From NCBI RefSeq assembly GCF_014905175.1, contig NC_057789.1, positions 17,968,496-18,032,495 on the forward strand: a stretch of 64,000 bases of DNA, given 5' to 3'. This DNA is from Aphidius gifuensis. Lineage: Eukaryota > Arthropoda > Insecta > Hymenoptera > Braconidae. The position numbers and the translations under genes were made by a program. The notes beneath the pieces are model-generated. The model ran no database searches, was not told where the DNA came from, and was given only the letters and a program-made list of their open reading frames with translations. Below are positions 1 through 10,201 of this stretch, one piece after another. The stretch's first letter is position 1; each line of letters starts with the position of its first letter.

Positions 1-242
1 AGTTACTTAAGAATATTGTAGGAAAAAATGACAGAAAAATTGAAAAGAAATGAAAACCGCGATTTGCATACAATAAAAAATGAGGGACATTTCTGAATAT
101 TGATAAATGGTCATTTAAACAATAATGATAAAAAATTTCATCGATTTTTCTGTCTTAATATACATTAGTTTGACTATTTTGTGAATTAAATTAAAAAATC
201 TATGGTAAACATAAAAACATTAGTATATTGCACTAACACCTC
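1..242. other. AT-rich sequence, nothing recognised
   Basis: I see no coding potential, tRNA-like module or repeat structure here. It probably belongs to the intron upstream of the tolloid-like exons, which is inference from gene orientation. Confidence 0.4.
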
Positions 243-584
243 ACTGGTCTCATAAAACTTATAAGACCTACCCGGATCTGGGTAACCGGACTTGAATCGG
301 ATCCGGCTTTCCTTACTCTGTCCTGATCTGAATCGGATCCGGGGCGCCGGACTTTAAACGGAGTTTATTTTTTTCTTCAAAGTTATCTCCGGGTTCAGTC
401 AGGTTTAGCTAAGGTAAGCCGGATCCGGTTTCCTTTACTTTTTCCTGATCTGAATCGGATCCGGTATTGCTAAGGTAAACTGGATCCAGTTTTCCTTACT
501 CTATCCTGATCCAAATCGGATCCGGAATGCCGGACTTTAATTGAAGTTTGATTTTTTTTCAAAGTTAACCTTCGGATTCGGTAA
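243..584. repeat. CGGATCCGG palindromic repeat array, left part
   Basis: The 9-bp palindrome CGGATCCGG recurs with spacers such as CTGATCTGAAT and CTAAGGTAAGC. The same vocabulary resumes at 2035, just after the inserted element 585-2032, so this and 2035-2845 are two parts of one repeat block. I do not see the left terminus of the block. Confidence 0.6.
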
Positions 585-919
585 CCCGAGTAGAAATTCA
601 GGTCAGGTTCGGATCAAGCCCTGATCAGGCTTGCCTGATTTCACATCCGAACCTGATCAGGATGTAACGCTTTTTCGTAAGGTTCGGATCCAGAATGGAT
701 AAGGATACCTGATCAGGCTGTGGTAAAGATACATGATCTATAATGGATCCAGATTCCGGATCGAAACTGGATCAGGATACATGATTTATTCAAAAAAAAA
801 AAAAATTAATAATTTCAAATTTATTTTTTTTTTTAATTTGAAAACTAACGCTTAACAGAATACAGATGAACTTTATTATTACAAACTGACCTAATTGATA
901 ATTTACCTAACTAATTATT

Positions 920-991
920 GCTACGACCGGGGTTCGAACCCTTCGACACGGGATTACAACGCTAGTACTTGACACGCTCAGCCATTGAGGC
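920..991 (-). repeat. tRNA-like module (SINE-like, A and B boxes)
   Basis: On the minus strand TGGCTGAGCGTG matches the Pol III A box (TRGCNNAGYNGG) at 11 of 12 positions. GGTTCGAACCC matches the B box with one difference. The acceptor arm does not pair, so this is a tRNA-derived relic and not a working tRNA gene. Confidence 0.55.
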
Positions 992-1081
992 ATTCGATAA
1001 TTCGTACTAACTTTTTGTCCTCATAGGTTCTACAAATTGCCTGGTCAGGATAGCATCAGGTTACTTCTATTTTATCCTTAA

Positions 1082-1587
1082 GGAGGTTATGCACAAATCC
1101 ATTGCGGGTGTTGCGGGGCGCTTCTGACGTCACAGACAAAACTGAAATCTGACTACACTGTAAAAAAATAAAGTGAAAAGCGCCTGCGCCCTTTATACAA
1201 TATATGGGATTGCGGGTATGTGTGTGTGTTTGAACATGCCATACGTTGCCACATCTAATTTTTGTAAAGTTTATAATTAATTACTCATTAATTGACCGAT
1301 TAACATATAAAAATTTTCGCGCAATTAATAAAACTCGGTTTCTAGTATATGTGTGATTTTTTTCAAGACTTTTTCATCATTTTTTCTATCCGAAAAAAAT
1401 CGTTGAAATCTCCATAAGAGCCAATGTTAAATATTATTTTCAATAATTAATTACAAAAAATTTAACCGATCAACATAAGAAAATAATTATACCGTTGTAT
1501 TCAGAATGAAAAGATCTACTTGTGTACAAAATTTCAGAACATTCTCATTATATTTTTTAAAAAAAGAGTAATTTGTGCATAACCTCC
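1082..1587. mobile_element. TTAA-target MITE, complete copy
   Basis: A 506-bp element with perfect 17-bp terminal inverted repeats (GGAGGTTATGCACAAAT), flanked by TTAA on both sides (1078-1081 and 1588-1591). TTAA duplication is known for piggyBac and Kolobok elements, so a non-autonomous member of one of these is likely. Other copies lie at 9713-10153 and 58024-58571. The sequence rebuilt by removing the MITE and one TTAA occurs inverted at about 1707-1723 in the same host element, which supports the boundaries. Confidence 0.8.
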
Positions 1588-2034
1588 TTAATAGGGATAG
1601 CCTGATCCATTCTGGAACAAGGCTGGATCAAGAAAAAATTATTTGAAAAAAAAATAAATTAAATATTCTTTTCTTAATCCAGTCTTGATCCAGAATGGAT
1701 CAGGCTACTCTATTAAGGATAAAATACAGATAGCCTGATGTTATCTTGATCAGGCCATTCCTACTCTATCTTTAATAGGGATAGCCTGATCCAGTCCGGA
1801 TCAGGACTTGATCAAGATGAAATTATTTAAAAATTAAATAAATTTAATACTTTTATCTTGATCATGTCCTGATCCGGACTGGATCAGGCTATCCCTATTA
1901 AGGAAAAGATGTAGGTGCCTGATCCAGGCTTGATCAGGATGTAATAGAGTTACTTGAATAGGGATAGCCTTACGATATCCTGATCAGGCCTGGATCAGTG
2001 TTCAGGCTATCCTGAACAAGTTTCTACTCGGGAA

Positions 2035-2845
2035 GGCTTGGCGAAGGTAAGCCGGATCCGGTTTTCCTGATTTAAAACGGATTTAACTTAGAAAAATTTG
2101 AAAAAAAAAAAAAAAAAAATTAATTCCAGAATGTCATTTTATTTTTTGATAATATTAAATACATTGTTGCTTATAAATAACATTAATCATATCAAGTTTT
2201 TCTATTGTAATTTTTAAATAACTTTCTACGCTTGTAAATGGCTTTCGATTTTATCAATTCCATGTACGCCGCCGTGGTCGATAGGATAGTGTCGCTGACT
2301 TTAAACGGACAAGCCCCGAGATCGATCCCCGTAAGTTCCAGAATTTTAGTTGAGTTTAGGTTGAATTTTCTAAGATATAAAAATTGTTAATAATGATTGT
2401 TAAAAAAAATAATTGAAAAAAGCACATACTTTTTTTTTTTTAAATCAAAATTCAGATCCGATTTAAGTATAAATTCGGATCCGATTTAAGTATAAATTTG
2501 GATCCGGTTTAAGTATCAATTCGGATTCGGTTTAAGTATCAATTCGGATCCGGTTTAAGTATAAATTCGGATCCGGTTTAAATATAAATTCGGATCCGTT
2601 TTAAGTATGAATTCGGATCCGGTTTAAGTATGAATTCGGATCTATGCTGGATATGCATTTTGCAATCCGATTTTGCTAAGAGGTCCTTATTACAACCAGA
2701 TCCGTATTTCCTGATTCGATCAGGATCTCTACCGGCGTTACATTCGGATCCGGATCGGATCTGGTAAACCGGGTCCGAATTGGACCTTATATCAGGTAAA
2801 CCTGATCCGAATCGGATTTGAATCGGACCAAAATTTCCACTCGGG
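2035..2845. repeat. CGGATCCGG tandem array, right part, ending in CCACTCGGG
   Basis: This continues the block at 243-584. At about 2452-2650 a roughly 23-bp unit containing TTCGGATCCGGTTTAAGTAT repeats about ten times in a row. The block ends in TTTCCACTCGGG (2834-2845), which matches the CCCGAG-type termini seen elsewhere in the window. The element at 585-2032 therefore appears to have inserted into an older relative. Between about 2100 and 2450 the sequence is AT-rich and holds a tRNA-like module. Confidence 0.6.
2268..2345 (+). repeat. tRNA-like module, weak A box
   Basis: The B box core GATCGATCC fits the consensus GWTCRANNC, and TGGTCGATAGG sits about 55 bases upstream as a diverged A box. 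The spacing suits a tRNA-derived sequence. There is no convincing cloverleaf. Confidence 0.4.
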
Positions 2846-3627
2846 TTGGCCACTTTAGAGACAGTGTTTAGAGGCTGCAAAGTTTCCAGAGGCTGTTTTC
2901 ACAGACAAAATTTCATCTCGGGACCACATAACTAAGTTGCGATAGATAAGAGTACTCACAGGCTCGGTGAGGAATAGTAATGCCGTGAGACGAGAAAAAA
3001 ATTTGTGCAAACGTGGCACACCTCCGTATGCTTGTATGTTAACTTTGACAGGTGTCAACTCTTACAGTAATTATCTCAATTATGTGACCTGAAAAATATG
3101 GAAAAAAATGATTGAAGAAATCTTTATTTTACTTAGAAATTGACCCTTTTCGAGCACAAGTGGTGAGGGGAAATTATTTTCAGAGATTTCGACATTTAAC
3201 CTTAACAAGATCCTTCTGAGAAAGGAGAAACTTAGTGTAATTAATTTGTTATAAAAATTCCAAAAAACATACTTATTTTTTTTCTATAGTTAGTATGCTA
3301 GGGCAGGGTGCATAACAACTAAGTATACCGAGAAAATTTTATATTTTTTTTTACGAAAAAAACAGCGAATTTCACAATGGCCCATAGCAGAGCTGTGCCA
3401 TCTATTCGTTTTATGATATTTTCATATGGGCCATAGCAAAATTTCGTGGAGGCGTGGCTATTTTTTTTTTTTTTGTGTACCATAGTAATTTTTATTATGT
3501 TCAAACGCAAAATTTACTTTGTTTATTCAAAATATTATAAAAAAAATTTTATTTCAAATGTTAATATTTATAATTCATTTGTTTTTTGTTTTTTTATTCC
3601 TTACGATGAATATTTTAACATAAAAAA
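2846..3627. other. No gene recognised; AT-rich with poly-A/T runs
   Basis: Short open frames on both strands here are AT-rich and resemble no family I know. The phrase GGGCCATAG/GGCCCATAG occurs several times (about 3380-3440 and 3825-3835), perhaps a decayed repeat. Nothing else stands out. Confidence 0.35.
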
Positions 3628-3702
3628 CTGACCCTAACCAGGACTTGAACCTCATAACTTCTGGATGTAATCTCTTCGCGTTATCCGCTGTGCCACAACT
3701 AC
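3628..3702 (-). repeat. tRNA-like module with perfect A and B boxes
   Basis: On the minus strand TGGCACAGCGG and GGTTCAAGTCC both match the internal Pol III promoter consensus without mismatch. The acceptor arms do not pair, so it is a tRNA relic or SINE head. No poly-A tail or duplication clearly bounds it. Confidence 0.55.
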
Positions 3703-4128
3703 AAATACGAAAAGAGAATTTTGTTTGTTTTACATCAACAATTGGAAAATAATCAAAGTTACGCCTGCACAGTCGACTAAAAAGTGGAGACAGTTGACAT
3801 TTCTGAGTCCGTCATCAATTTTTCTATGGCCCATTGTAATTTTAAATATGTTGCTTTGTATTTATTATTGACACCTATACGATTTCTGAGAAAACCAAAT
3901 TTTTACTATGGCACATCGTAAATTTTCAGAGGATCATTTTAATTTTGTCTACAACAACAAAGTTAAATTTTATGAATACAAAGCAAAAAAATCATTTGTG
4001 ACGAAAATTAAAATTTTTATTACTCTGGTGGGTTATGTGCAAATATTAATTAGTTTATTTATTTATTTTTTTTTTGAATAAATGTCATATTGCTTAAATA
4101 GGTTATGTCGTTTTATTTACTACGCAAT
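3703..4128. other. No gene recognised
   Basis: AT-rich sequence without repeats or coding signal that I can support. Confidence 0.3.
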
Positions 4129-4840
4129 CCCGAGTGGAAAAATTTTCAGGATGCCCTATTTGACCTGAGAACCTGATAAGAAACGGATCAGGATTCCTTA
4201 TTCAGGAAACCTGACTCATTTCTGACTCGAATCTGGTCAGAATACTTGAAGATTTCCTTAAGTCAGGTGACCTTATTCAATCCTGTTCAGAAAAGGAACA
4301 GGAAACCTGAACGTAATCTAAATAAGGTTCCCTGATCAGATTCTGACTAGAATACTATCAGGATGAATGAATGAAAAAAATAGGATTTTTTCCATTCAGT
4401 TTTCCTATTCAGAAAAAGAACAGGAAACCTGAGCATATCCTGAATAAGGTTTCCTGATCAGGTTCTGACCAGAATACTATCAGGATAAATATATCAAATA
4501 AATTGATTTTTTTCACTCAGTTTTCATGTTCAGGAAAGGAACAGGAAACCTGAGCATACCCTGAATAAGGAATCCTGATGGGATTCTGAACAGAATACTA
4601 TCAGAATAAATATATGGAATAAATCGACTTTTCTTACACGATTTTCTTGTTCAGAAAAGGAACAGGAAACCTTAACGTATTCTGAAAAGCGAATCCTGAT
4701 AAGATTCTGATCAGAATACTATCAGGATAAATATATCAAATAAATTGACTTTTTTCACACAGTTTTCCTGTTCAGAAAAGGAACAGGAAACCTTAACGTA
4801 TTCTGAATAGGGAATCCTGATAAGATTCTGATCAGTTACT
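4129..4840. repeat. CCCGAG-ended element fragment with 120-bp tandem repeats
   Basis: The block starts CCCGAGTGGAAAAATTTTCAGG, a terminus shared with other elements here (first 20 bases compared). It then holds about five copies of a unit near 120 bp. Each copy carries AGGAACAGGAAACCT, CTGATCAGATTCTGA or a variant, and an ACTATCAGGATAAATATAT spacer. No matching right terminus is visible, so the element is truncated or ends beyond what I can match. Confidence 0.55.
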
Positions 4841-4904
4841 TTAAAAAAAAAAACGAAAATATACAAATTGTAGGTATTAAAAATACGATTCTTTTGATCA
4901 TAAT

Positions 4905-5878
4905 CCCGAGATGAAAAAATTGAGGTATTTTGACGAAACACAATTGTGTTTGATACTTGAAATTGTGTTTCTGAGCGCCATTAAAAGTACTTTTCGAATA
5001 CCGATTGAAAAGTATTTTTAGCAAGATAATTATGTTTGACGAGTATTTGAAATACAATTGTATCCGGTTAAAATACTTGCTCGGGATACTCAAAAATACA
5101 ATTGTATCCGGTTAAAATACCTGCTGATTATTTGAAAAAAATAATTCCAACAAGAGTGCGTTTTACATATATATTTGTTTACATAAATTCGTTTCTACCC
5201 GGGTTTGATCCTACGTTTTCCTAATTACTAAACCTACACTCTACCGCGAGACCATTTTTAAAAGTTAATAAAATTTGAAATTTTGTTGACATAACCTACG
5301 AAGTCGATACAAATATAATTTATTTAAAAAATTAAAAAAGAGATTCACTATCGTTATTTTAGATTACGACTCGATTTATTTGACTATACATCCTTTCCTA
5401 ATCAACATTTGCCATAATTAATTATAGTTAAATAGCTATTGGCAAATGTATGTAAGGAAAAGATGTGGTGTCCCTAGCATGATTACTAGAATAAATTGGA
5501 AATGTTAATATAAGGATAGAAAAAATTATTAAATAATTATTAATTAATTCATAAATAAATTATTTAACTCTAAAAATAATTGGAGTTTATTATATAATAC
5601 GGTGCTATGATATTGAAATTTTTCTAAGTCCAAAAACTGGAGTATCAGAATACTTTTCAAAGACTTTTAAAATACTCAAACATTTAAAATACCTGTCAGG
5701 GATAATTGTATCCGAGAACCGATATTCGAGCTCTTCATTTACTTCTTTCATAATACCACCAAAATATCGAAAATACTCATAAGTATTCTCACAATACCTC
5801 ATAAACATCGCCGGATATAATTCAAACACTATAAAATATCAATAATACTATTCGAATACTTGATTTTTTCATCTCGGG
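4905..5878. mobile_element. Inverted-repeat element A (CCCGAGATGAAAAAAT ends)
   Basis: A 974-bp element with terminal inverted repeats CCCGAGATGAAAAAAT / ATTTTTTCATCTCGGG (one inner position may differ) and flanking AT on both sides (4903-4904, 5879-5880). The interior has repeats of AATACAATTGTATCCGG, a tRNA-like module at 5199-5261 and a hairpin at about 5393-5465 (CAACATTTGCCA ... TGGCAAATGTATG). A second copy occupies 7343-8619. A 74-codon minus-strand frame (5605-5829) is kept in both copies only because the DNA is near-identical. Confidence 0.65.
5199..5261 (-). repeat. tRNA-like module inside element A
   Basis: Minus-strand TGGTCTCGCGG resembles an A box and GGATCAAACCC a B box. The same module in the second copy (about 7939-8000) is cut from its upstream neighbour by an inserted MITE. 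Confidence 0.45.
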
Positions 5879-5880
5879 AT

Positions 5881-6188
5881 ATGAAGTCTTTAAATTTGGC
5901 TTCAGAAAAAATTTCTTCATGCGTTGTTGTTTTTTATCTGAACATAATAAAAAAAAAACATTGAATAAATTGCTATGGTACATTTGAATTTCTCAAGACA
6001 AAAATTGTTTTTTTTTGTTATCATGATAGTGAATATTTTGATAGTCAGTAGATAGAAAATTGACAAGGAATAATTTTATCATCGATATAATTTATAAATT
6101 ATATATTCATGAAAAATGATATAATTTATAATTATTCATAAAATTTTTCATTAATTTCTAAAATTGTTATGTGCATTTGATTTTCCAG
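5881..6188 (+). other. Intron sequence upstream of the tolloid-like exon
   Basis: AT-rich, ending in a pyrimidine-rich stretch and ATTTTCCAG at 6188, a good 3' splice site. No branch point can be chosen with confidence. Confidence 0.5.
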
Positions 6189-6679
6189 TCTGTGGAGGAC
6201 ATTTGGTGGCCACAAGTACAATGAAATACTTTTACTCACATGTACGATATGGTGAAGGAGACTACGATCATCAAACTGATTGTGATTGGACAATTGAAGC
6301 TGGAAAAGGCAAAAATGTTCACTTAATTTTTTTAACATTCCAACTAGAGTATGAAGAAAACTGCTCCTACGACTTTGTAGAAATATTCTCTGGTCTTGAC
6401 GTATCTAGTCCAAGTTTTGGAAAATTTTGTTCTTCAGTAAGTTTGGTCTTTTTTTTTTTCTTAATGATCAATATCTCCTCTTAACATATTTTTCTCTGTT
6501 AGAACATAACCGATATAGTTTCTCTCAACGAAGCACTATTAGTGAGATTTCGCACGGATGACACAATCTCTTATAGAGGATTCTCAGCTGCTTTCATTGC
6601 AGAAGATCAACAAGAAAGTGAGGAAAATTTAAGTGATAATAATGAGGAAAGCAACAGTTCATCGATATCTAAACAATAA
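6189..6679 (+). CDS. Tolloid/BMP1-type protease, last CUB domain and C-terminus (two exons)
   Basis: Two exons, 6189-6436 and 6503-6679, joined in phase 0 across a 66-bp intron (donor GTAAGT, acceptor TTCTCTGTTAG). They encode about 141 residues ending at TAA (6677-6679). The first exon begins with two bases of a split codon, then CGGHL. A CUB domain spans both exons, with the usual four cysteines in CGGHL, TDCDW, NCSYD and GKFCSS, and acidic calcium-site residues in SYDFVEIF and FRTDDTI. The pattern YSHVRYG..DY, DCDW, FVEIFSGLD, FRTDDTI..RGF fits the final (fifth) CUB of tolloid/BMP1. That family is a secreted astacin metalloprotease that cleaves chordin/Sog and procollagen to release BMP signals. 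An acidic, serine-rich tail of about 25 residues follows. The protease, earlier CUB and EGF domains must lie left of the window, because I find no further exons in 1-6188. Tolloid versus tolkin (tok) cannot be decided from this piece. Confidence 0.85.
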
Positions 6680-6912
6680 ACAACGAACATTATAGAAAAA
6701 AAATTTAAAAATTGATAAATGTAATCTTCCAGCAGCAAACAAAAAAGCAATTAATGTCATAAATTTGCGTGCATAACGTTCTGTTTAAAATCAATCGGAA
6801 TCGAGCTTGCGCAATTTTTCTTCCGTTTCTTCCAGTAAAAGTTTGTAGCTGTATGATTTATAAGCTATGATTATAAGTTCTCAATCTTCAGCAAAACCTA
6901 AAAAAACCACTC

Positions 6913-6918
6913 AATAAA
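6913..6918 (+). terminator. Likely polyadenylation signal AATAAA of the tolloid-like gene
   Basis: The first canonical AATAAA after the stop codon, 234 bases downstream. The intervening 3' UTR has no repeat that I recognise. Confidence 0.45.
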
Positions 6919-7342
6919 ATTAGTACATTAAAATTTCCATTGCCAACAAATATCTTAGTATTTTCTATATTATTTATCCAACTTTATTATCTGAAATCAT
7001 TTTTCATTAGAAGTTAATAGTACATATTCAATGCTCATTGACTTAAATGTCATTTATTCCATATCGAATTTTTTGAAAGATATGAGTGGTTGATATTTTT
7101 ACTGAGATCTCGTAGCACCAACAGGATTTCCTACCAATATTTCTTGTCAATTTTTTAGTAATATGTGATGAACTTTTACTTGGTAATAAACAGTAGTTTT
7201 TATGTTGAACTCCAATTTTTATTTTATCATTATAATTCAATTTTGAAACTCCATACGGCAGATAAGTATGAAGCTATGATAAGTATAATGGGTAACTGGT
7301 TTATAAAACATTACTGGTTTTCGAATATTTCGGTCTTCTTCT
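6919..7342. other. Downstream flank of the tolloid-like gene, nothing recognised
   Basis: AT-rich, with no repeat or gene that I can support. Confidence 0.35.
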
Positions 7343-7586
7343 CCCGAGATGAAAAAATTGAGGTATTTTGACGAAACACAAATACCGATTGAAAAGTATT
7401 TTTAGCAGGATAATTATGTTTGACGAGTATTTGAAATACAATTGTATCCAGTTAAAATACTTGCTCGGGATACTCAAAAACACAATTGTATCCGGTTAAA
7501 ATACCTACTGATTATTTGAAAAAAATAATTCCAACAAGAGTGCGTTTTACATATATATTTTTTTACATAAATTCGTTTCTACCCGG

Positions 7587-7938
7587 CAGTCCAATTCACA
7601 GGGCATTACAATTTCGAAATCGTTATTGGCACTCATACGGGGAAATTTACGGGAAATACGGGGACATTTACGGGTTTCACACACAATGTAATCAGTTCTA
7701 CACATACAACGGTGGCTATGTTCACCGTAAATTTTCTCGTAATCTCTATAAATGTCCCCGTAAATTCCCCCGTATTGAGTGCCAATAGCGTTACCGATAC
7801 AATTTAGGGCTTTTTTCCTCCACTAGTGGTGCTTGTAAAGCTCTTGTATGTGAAATCTATATAAAAAATTGGACAAGCGCCATACACGGCAAAAAAAAAG
7901 TCCTAAATTGTAAAAAATTTGCCCTGTGAATTGGACTG
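7587..7938. mobile_element. MITE with CAGTCC termini, inserted in element B
   Basis: The terminal inverted repeats CAGTCCAATTCACAGGGC / GCCCTGTGAATTGGACTG are perfect over 18 bp. It is flanked by CGG on both sides (7584-7586, 7939-7941). The uninterrupted site is present in element A at about 5203-5210 (ACCCGGGTTT), which proves a 3-bp duplication. A shorter copy without internal insertion lies at 51324-51485. A 3-bp duplication and a CA-start terminus would fit the CMC/EnSpm group, but this is inference. Confidence 0.85.
7615..7797. mobile_element. MITE nested inside the CAGTCC MITE
   Basis: A 183-bp insert flanked by the 8-bp duplication TACAATTT (7607-7614, 7798-7805). The copy at 51324 has a single uninterrupted TACAATTT at this place. 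Ends form imperfect inverted repeats sharing ATTGGCACTCA and GTAAATT with C/G-runs. An 8-bp duplication is typical of hAT and P-type elements. Confidence 0.75.
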
Positions 7939-8629
7939 CGGGTTTGATCCTACGTTCTTCTAATTACTAAACTTACACTCTACCACGAGACCATTTTTAC
8001 AAGTTAATAAAATTTGAAATTTTGTTAACATAAGCTACAAGGTCTATACAAATATAATTTATTTAAAAAATTAAAAAAGAGATTCACTATCTTTATTTTA
8101 GATTACTACTCGATTTATTTGACTATACATTCTTTCCTAATCAACATTTGCCATAATTAATTATAGTCAAATAGCTATTGGCAAATGTATGTAAGGAAAA
8201 GATGTGGTGTCCCCAGCATGATTACTAGAATAAATTGGAAATGTTAATATAAGGATAGATAAAATTATTAAATAATTATTAATTAACTCATAAATAAATT
8301 ATTTAACTCTAAAAATAATTGGAGTTTATTATATAATACGGTGCTATGATATTGAAATTTTTCTAAGTCTAAAAACTGGAGTATCAGAATACTTTTCAAA
8401 GACTTTTAAAATACTCAAACATTTAAAATACCTGTCAGGGATAATTGTATCCGAGAACCGATATTCGAGCTCTTCATTTACTTCTTTCATAATACCACCA
8501 AAATATCGAAAATACTCATAAGTATTCTCACAATACCTCATAAACATCGCCGGATATAATTCAAACACTATAAAATATCAATAATACTATTCGAATACTT
8601 GATTTTTTTTCATCTCGAGTAGAGCCAAA

Positions 8630-8950
8630 ATATTTTACTTAGCTACATCTTTTCCTTAGCTCTAATATATTATCAATTACGAAACAAATTACCACCAATA
8701 CCAGAAAAATATCGATAACTCGAAAAATATTCGGAATATATATAAAAAATTTATTTTTGAACTTTTTTTCTACTTGATGAGTTTTATCAATCGATAATAG
8801 ACAAAAAATAAAATAAAAACAAACAATGTTTTCATGAATGAATGAAACAAATTTGTTTGAATGTGTACTTATTATTATTTTGTTCAATTACAACAACACG
8901 CCGAAGAAGATTACACATAATAAACCCGCGAGTCTAGATGGCTCACAAAT
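8630..8950. repeat. Dispersed repeat shared with 57390-57710
   Basis: Both copies carry TTACTTAGCTCTA or a variant, TATCGATAACTCGAAAA or a variant, TTGATGAGTTT and the stretch ACACGCCGAAGA...AAACCCGCGAGTCTAGATGGCTCACAA (compared in pieces). The copy here also holds TTAGCTACATCTTTTCC, the arm motif of the large satellite. No coding sequence. Confidence 0.6.
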
Positions 8951-9708
8951 TTTTTTTTTTTATAGTGAAACTAATCATTTTTTTTTTACAGTGTGTGGGT
9001 CAGTGGCTCAATCAGTTCTAATTTACTGCTTTGAATATGACGATGACCTGTCTGATTTTTGGGCGTGTGGCCCCTTTCAAAGAAGAGCATTGTCACCGTG
9101 TCACTCCTTTGTTTCGCGGGGTAATCTTAATTTTCTAATTTTTTCTACTAGATTCTAGGGTTATTCCCCCTGTCAGATTCTCCATCTTCCATTAATTCAA
9201 AAATATATGTTTTATTAATTCTAGTATATATTTGAGTTTATTATAAAGATAAAATTTGGCTTCATTTCATGAGCAAATAAAATCAAGTAACTTTTCTTGT
9301 TAATTGTTTCATATTAAACGAAGATTTATGGAAGCCGCTGATTGGTCGTTTCTTGAAGTATTGATAACTATTAGTTTATCATTAGAATTTATAAGAAGAA
9401 TACATAGATAAAATAATTTGGATTTTTCTCTATACAATACAGTAAATTTATTTTACAATTTTTTGTTGTATGATTTGTGACGAGTCTCGCTCGTCTACCT
9501 TAAATTAAAATTATATTAATTTTTCTTTGTTATTTTTCTTTATTTGTTATTATTATTATTATACGCTTGACCAGTGTCGCTTTTATTATTTTTATTTTCG
9601 TGAGTGAAGAGAGGAAAAACCGGTTTGTACACCTAATAATATCCCCTCTAGTACAGCTACCATTCCCACCGTCTCCCATAAAATTGGAAAGGGTAGTATC
9701 ACGGCTAT
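8951..9708. other. No gene recognised
   Basis: A less AT-rich patch at about 8990-9180 and another at 9600-9710 are not matched elsewhere in the window. Frames crossing them look non-coding. Nothing firm can be said. Confidence 0.3.
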
Positions 9709-9712
9709 TTAA

Positions 9713-10153
9713 GGAGGTTATGCAGAAATTACTCTTTTTTTTTTAAATATAATGAGAATGTTCTAAAATTTTGTACACAAGTAGATCTTTTCATTCTGAA
9801 TACAACGGTATAATTATTTTCTTATCTTGATCGGTTAAATTTTTTGTAATTAATTATTGAAAATAATATTTAACATTGGCTCTTATGGAGATTTCAACCA
9901 TTTTTTTCGGATAGAAAAAATGATGAAAAAGTCTTGAAAAAAATCACACATATAATAGAAACCGAGTTTTATTCATTGCGCGAAAAATTTTCATATGTTG
10001 ATCGGTCAATTAATGAGAAATTAATTATAAACTTTACAAAAATTAGATGTGGCAACGTATGGCATGTTCAAACACACATACCCGCAATCCCATATATTGT
10101 ATACGGGGCGCAGGCGCTTTTCACTTTATTTTTTTACAGTGTAGCCAGACTGA
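9713..10153. mobile_element. TTAA-target MITE, copy truncated at one end
   Basis: It begins GGAGGTTATGCA after TTAA (9709-9712) and runs inverted relative to 1082-1587. Similarity stops after ACAGTGTAGCCAGA, so about 60 bp and the right inverted repeat are missing. Confidence 0.7.
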
Positions 10154-10201
10154 TTTATTTTATAATTTGAAATGTGATTAATCTTTTTTATTTTGATTTA
10201 T

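Larger units (their letters stand above)
585..2032. mobile_element. Inverted-repeat element with CCCGAGTAGAAA ends
   Basis: The element begins CCCGAGTAGAAA and ends TTTCTACTCGGG, a perfect 12-bp terminal inverted repeat, flanked by AA at 583-584 and 2033-2034 (possible 2-bp target duplication). The interior is made of palindromic words such as CTGATCAGG and CTGATCCAG. It includes an almost perfect hairpin at about 1782-1908 with arms of roughly 50 bp. A tRNA-like module lies at 920-991 and a separate TTAA-target MITE at 1082-1587. Without that MITE the element is about 940 bp, close to the related element at 4905-5878. No open reading frame of note is present, so it is non-autonomous. The family is not one I can name. 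Confidence 0.6.
7343..8619. mobile_element. Inverted-repeat element B, second copy of element A with nested MITEs
   Basis: It aligns with 4905-5878 from end to end. Two differences are clear: about 54 bp near the left end are missing after GAAACACAA, and a 352-bp MITE has inserted at 7587. The right terminus has decayed to CTCGAG. No matching flanking duplication is seen. The high identity of the remainder indicates recent spread or local duplication. Confidence 0.65.

Noticed and set aside
7486..7788. A 100-codon plus-strand frame
   Set aside because: It crosses element B, a MITE and a nested MITE, so it is a chance frame.
5605..8568. A 74-codon minus-strand frame kept in elements A (5605-5829) and B (8344-8568)
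   Set aside because: The two DNA copies are nearly identical, so the frame is conserved passively. It has no recognisable motif and lies across repeat sequence.
8838..9158. A 106-codon frame with cysteines and aromatic residues
   Set aside because: It starts in a dispersed repeat that recurs at 57.6 kb. The remainder has no recognisable domain.
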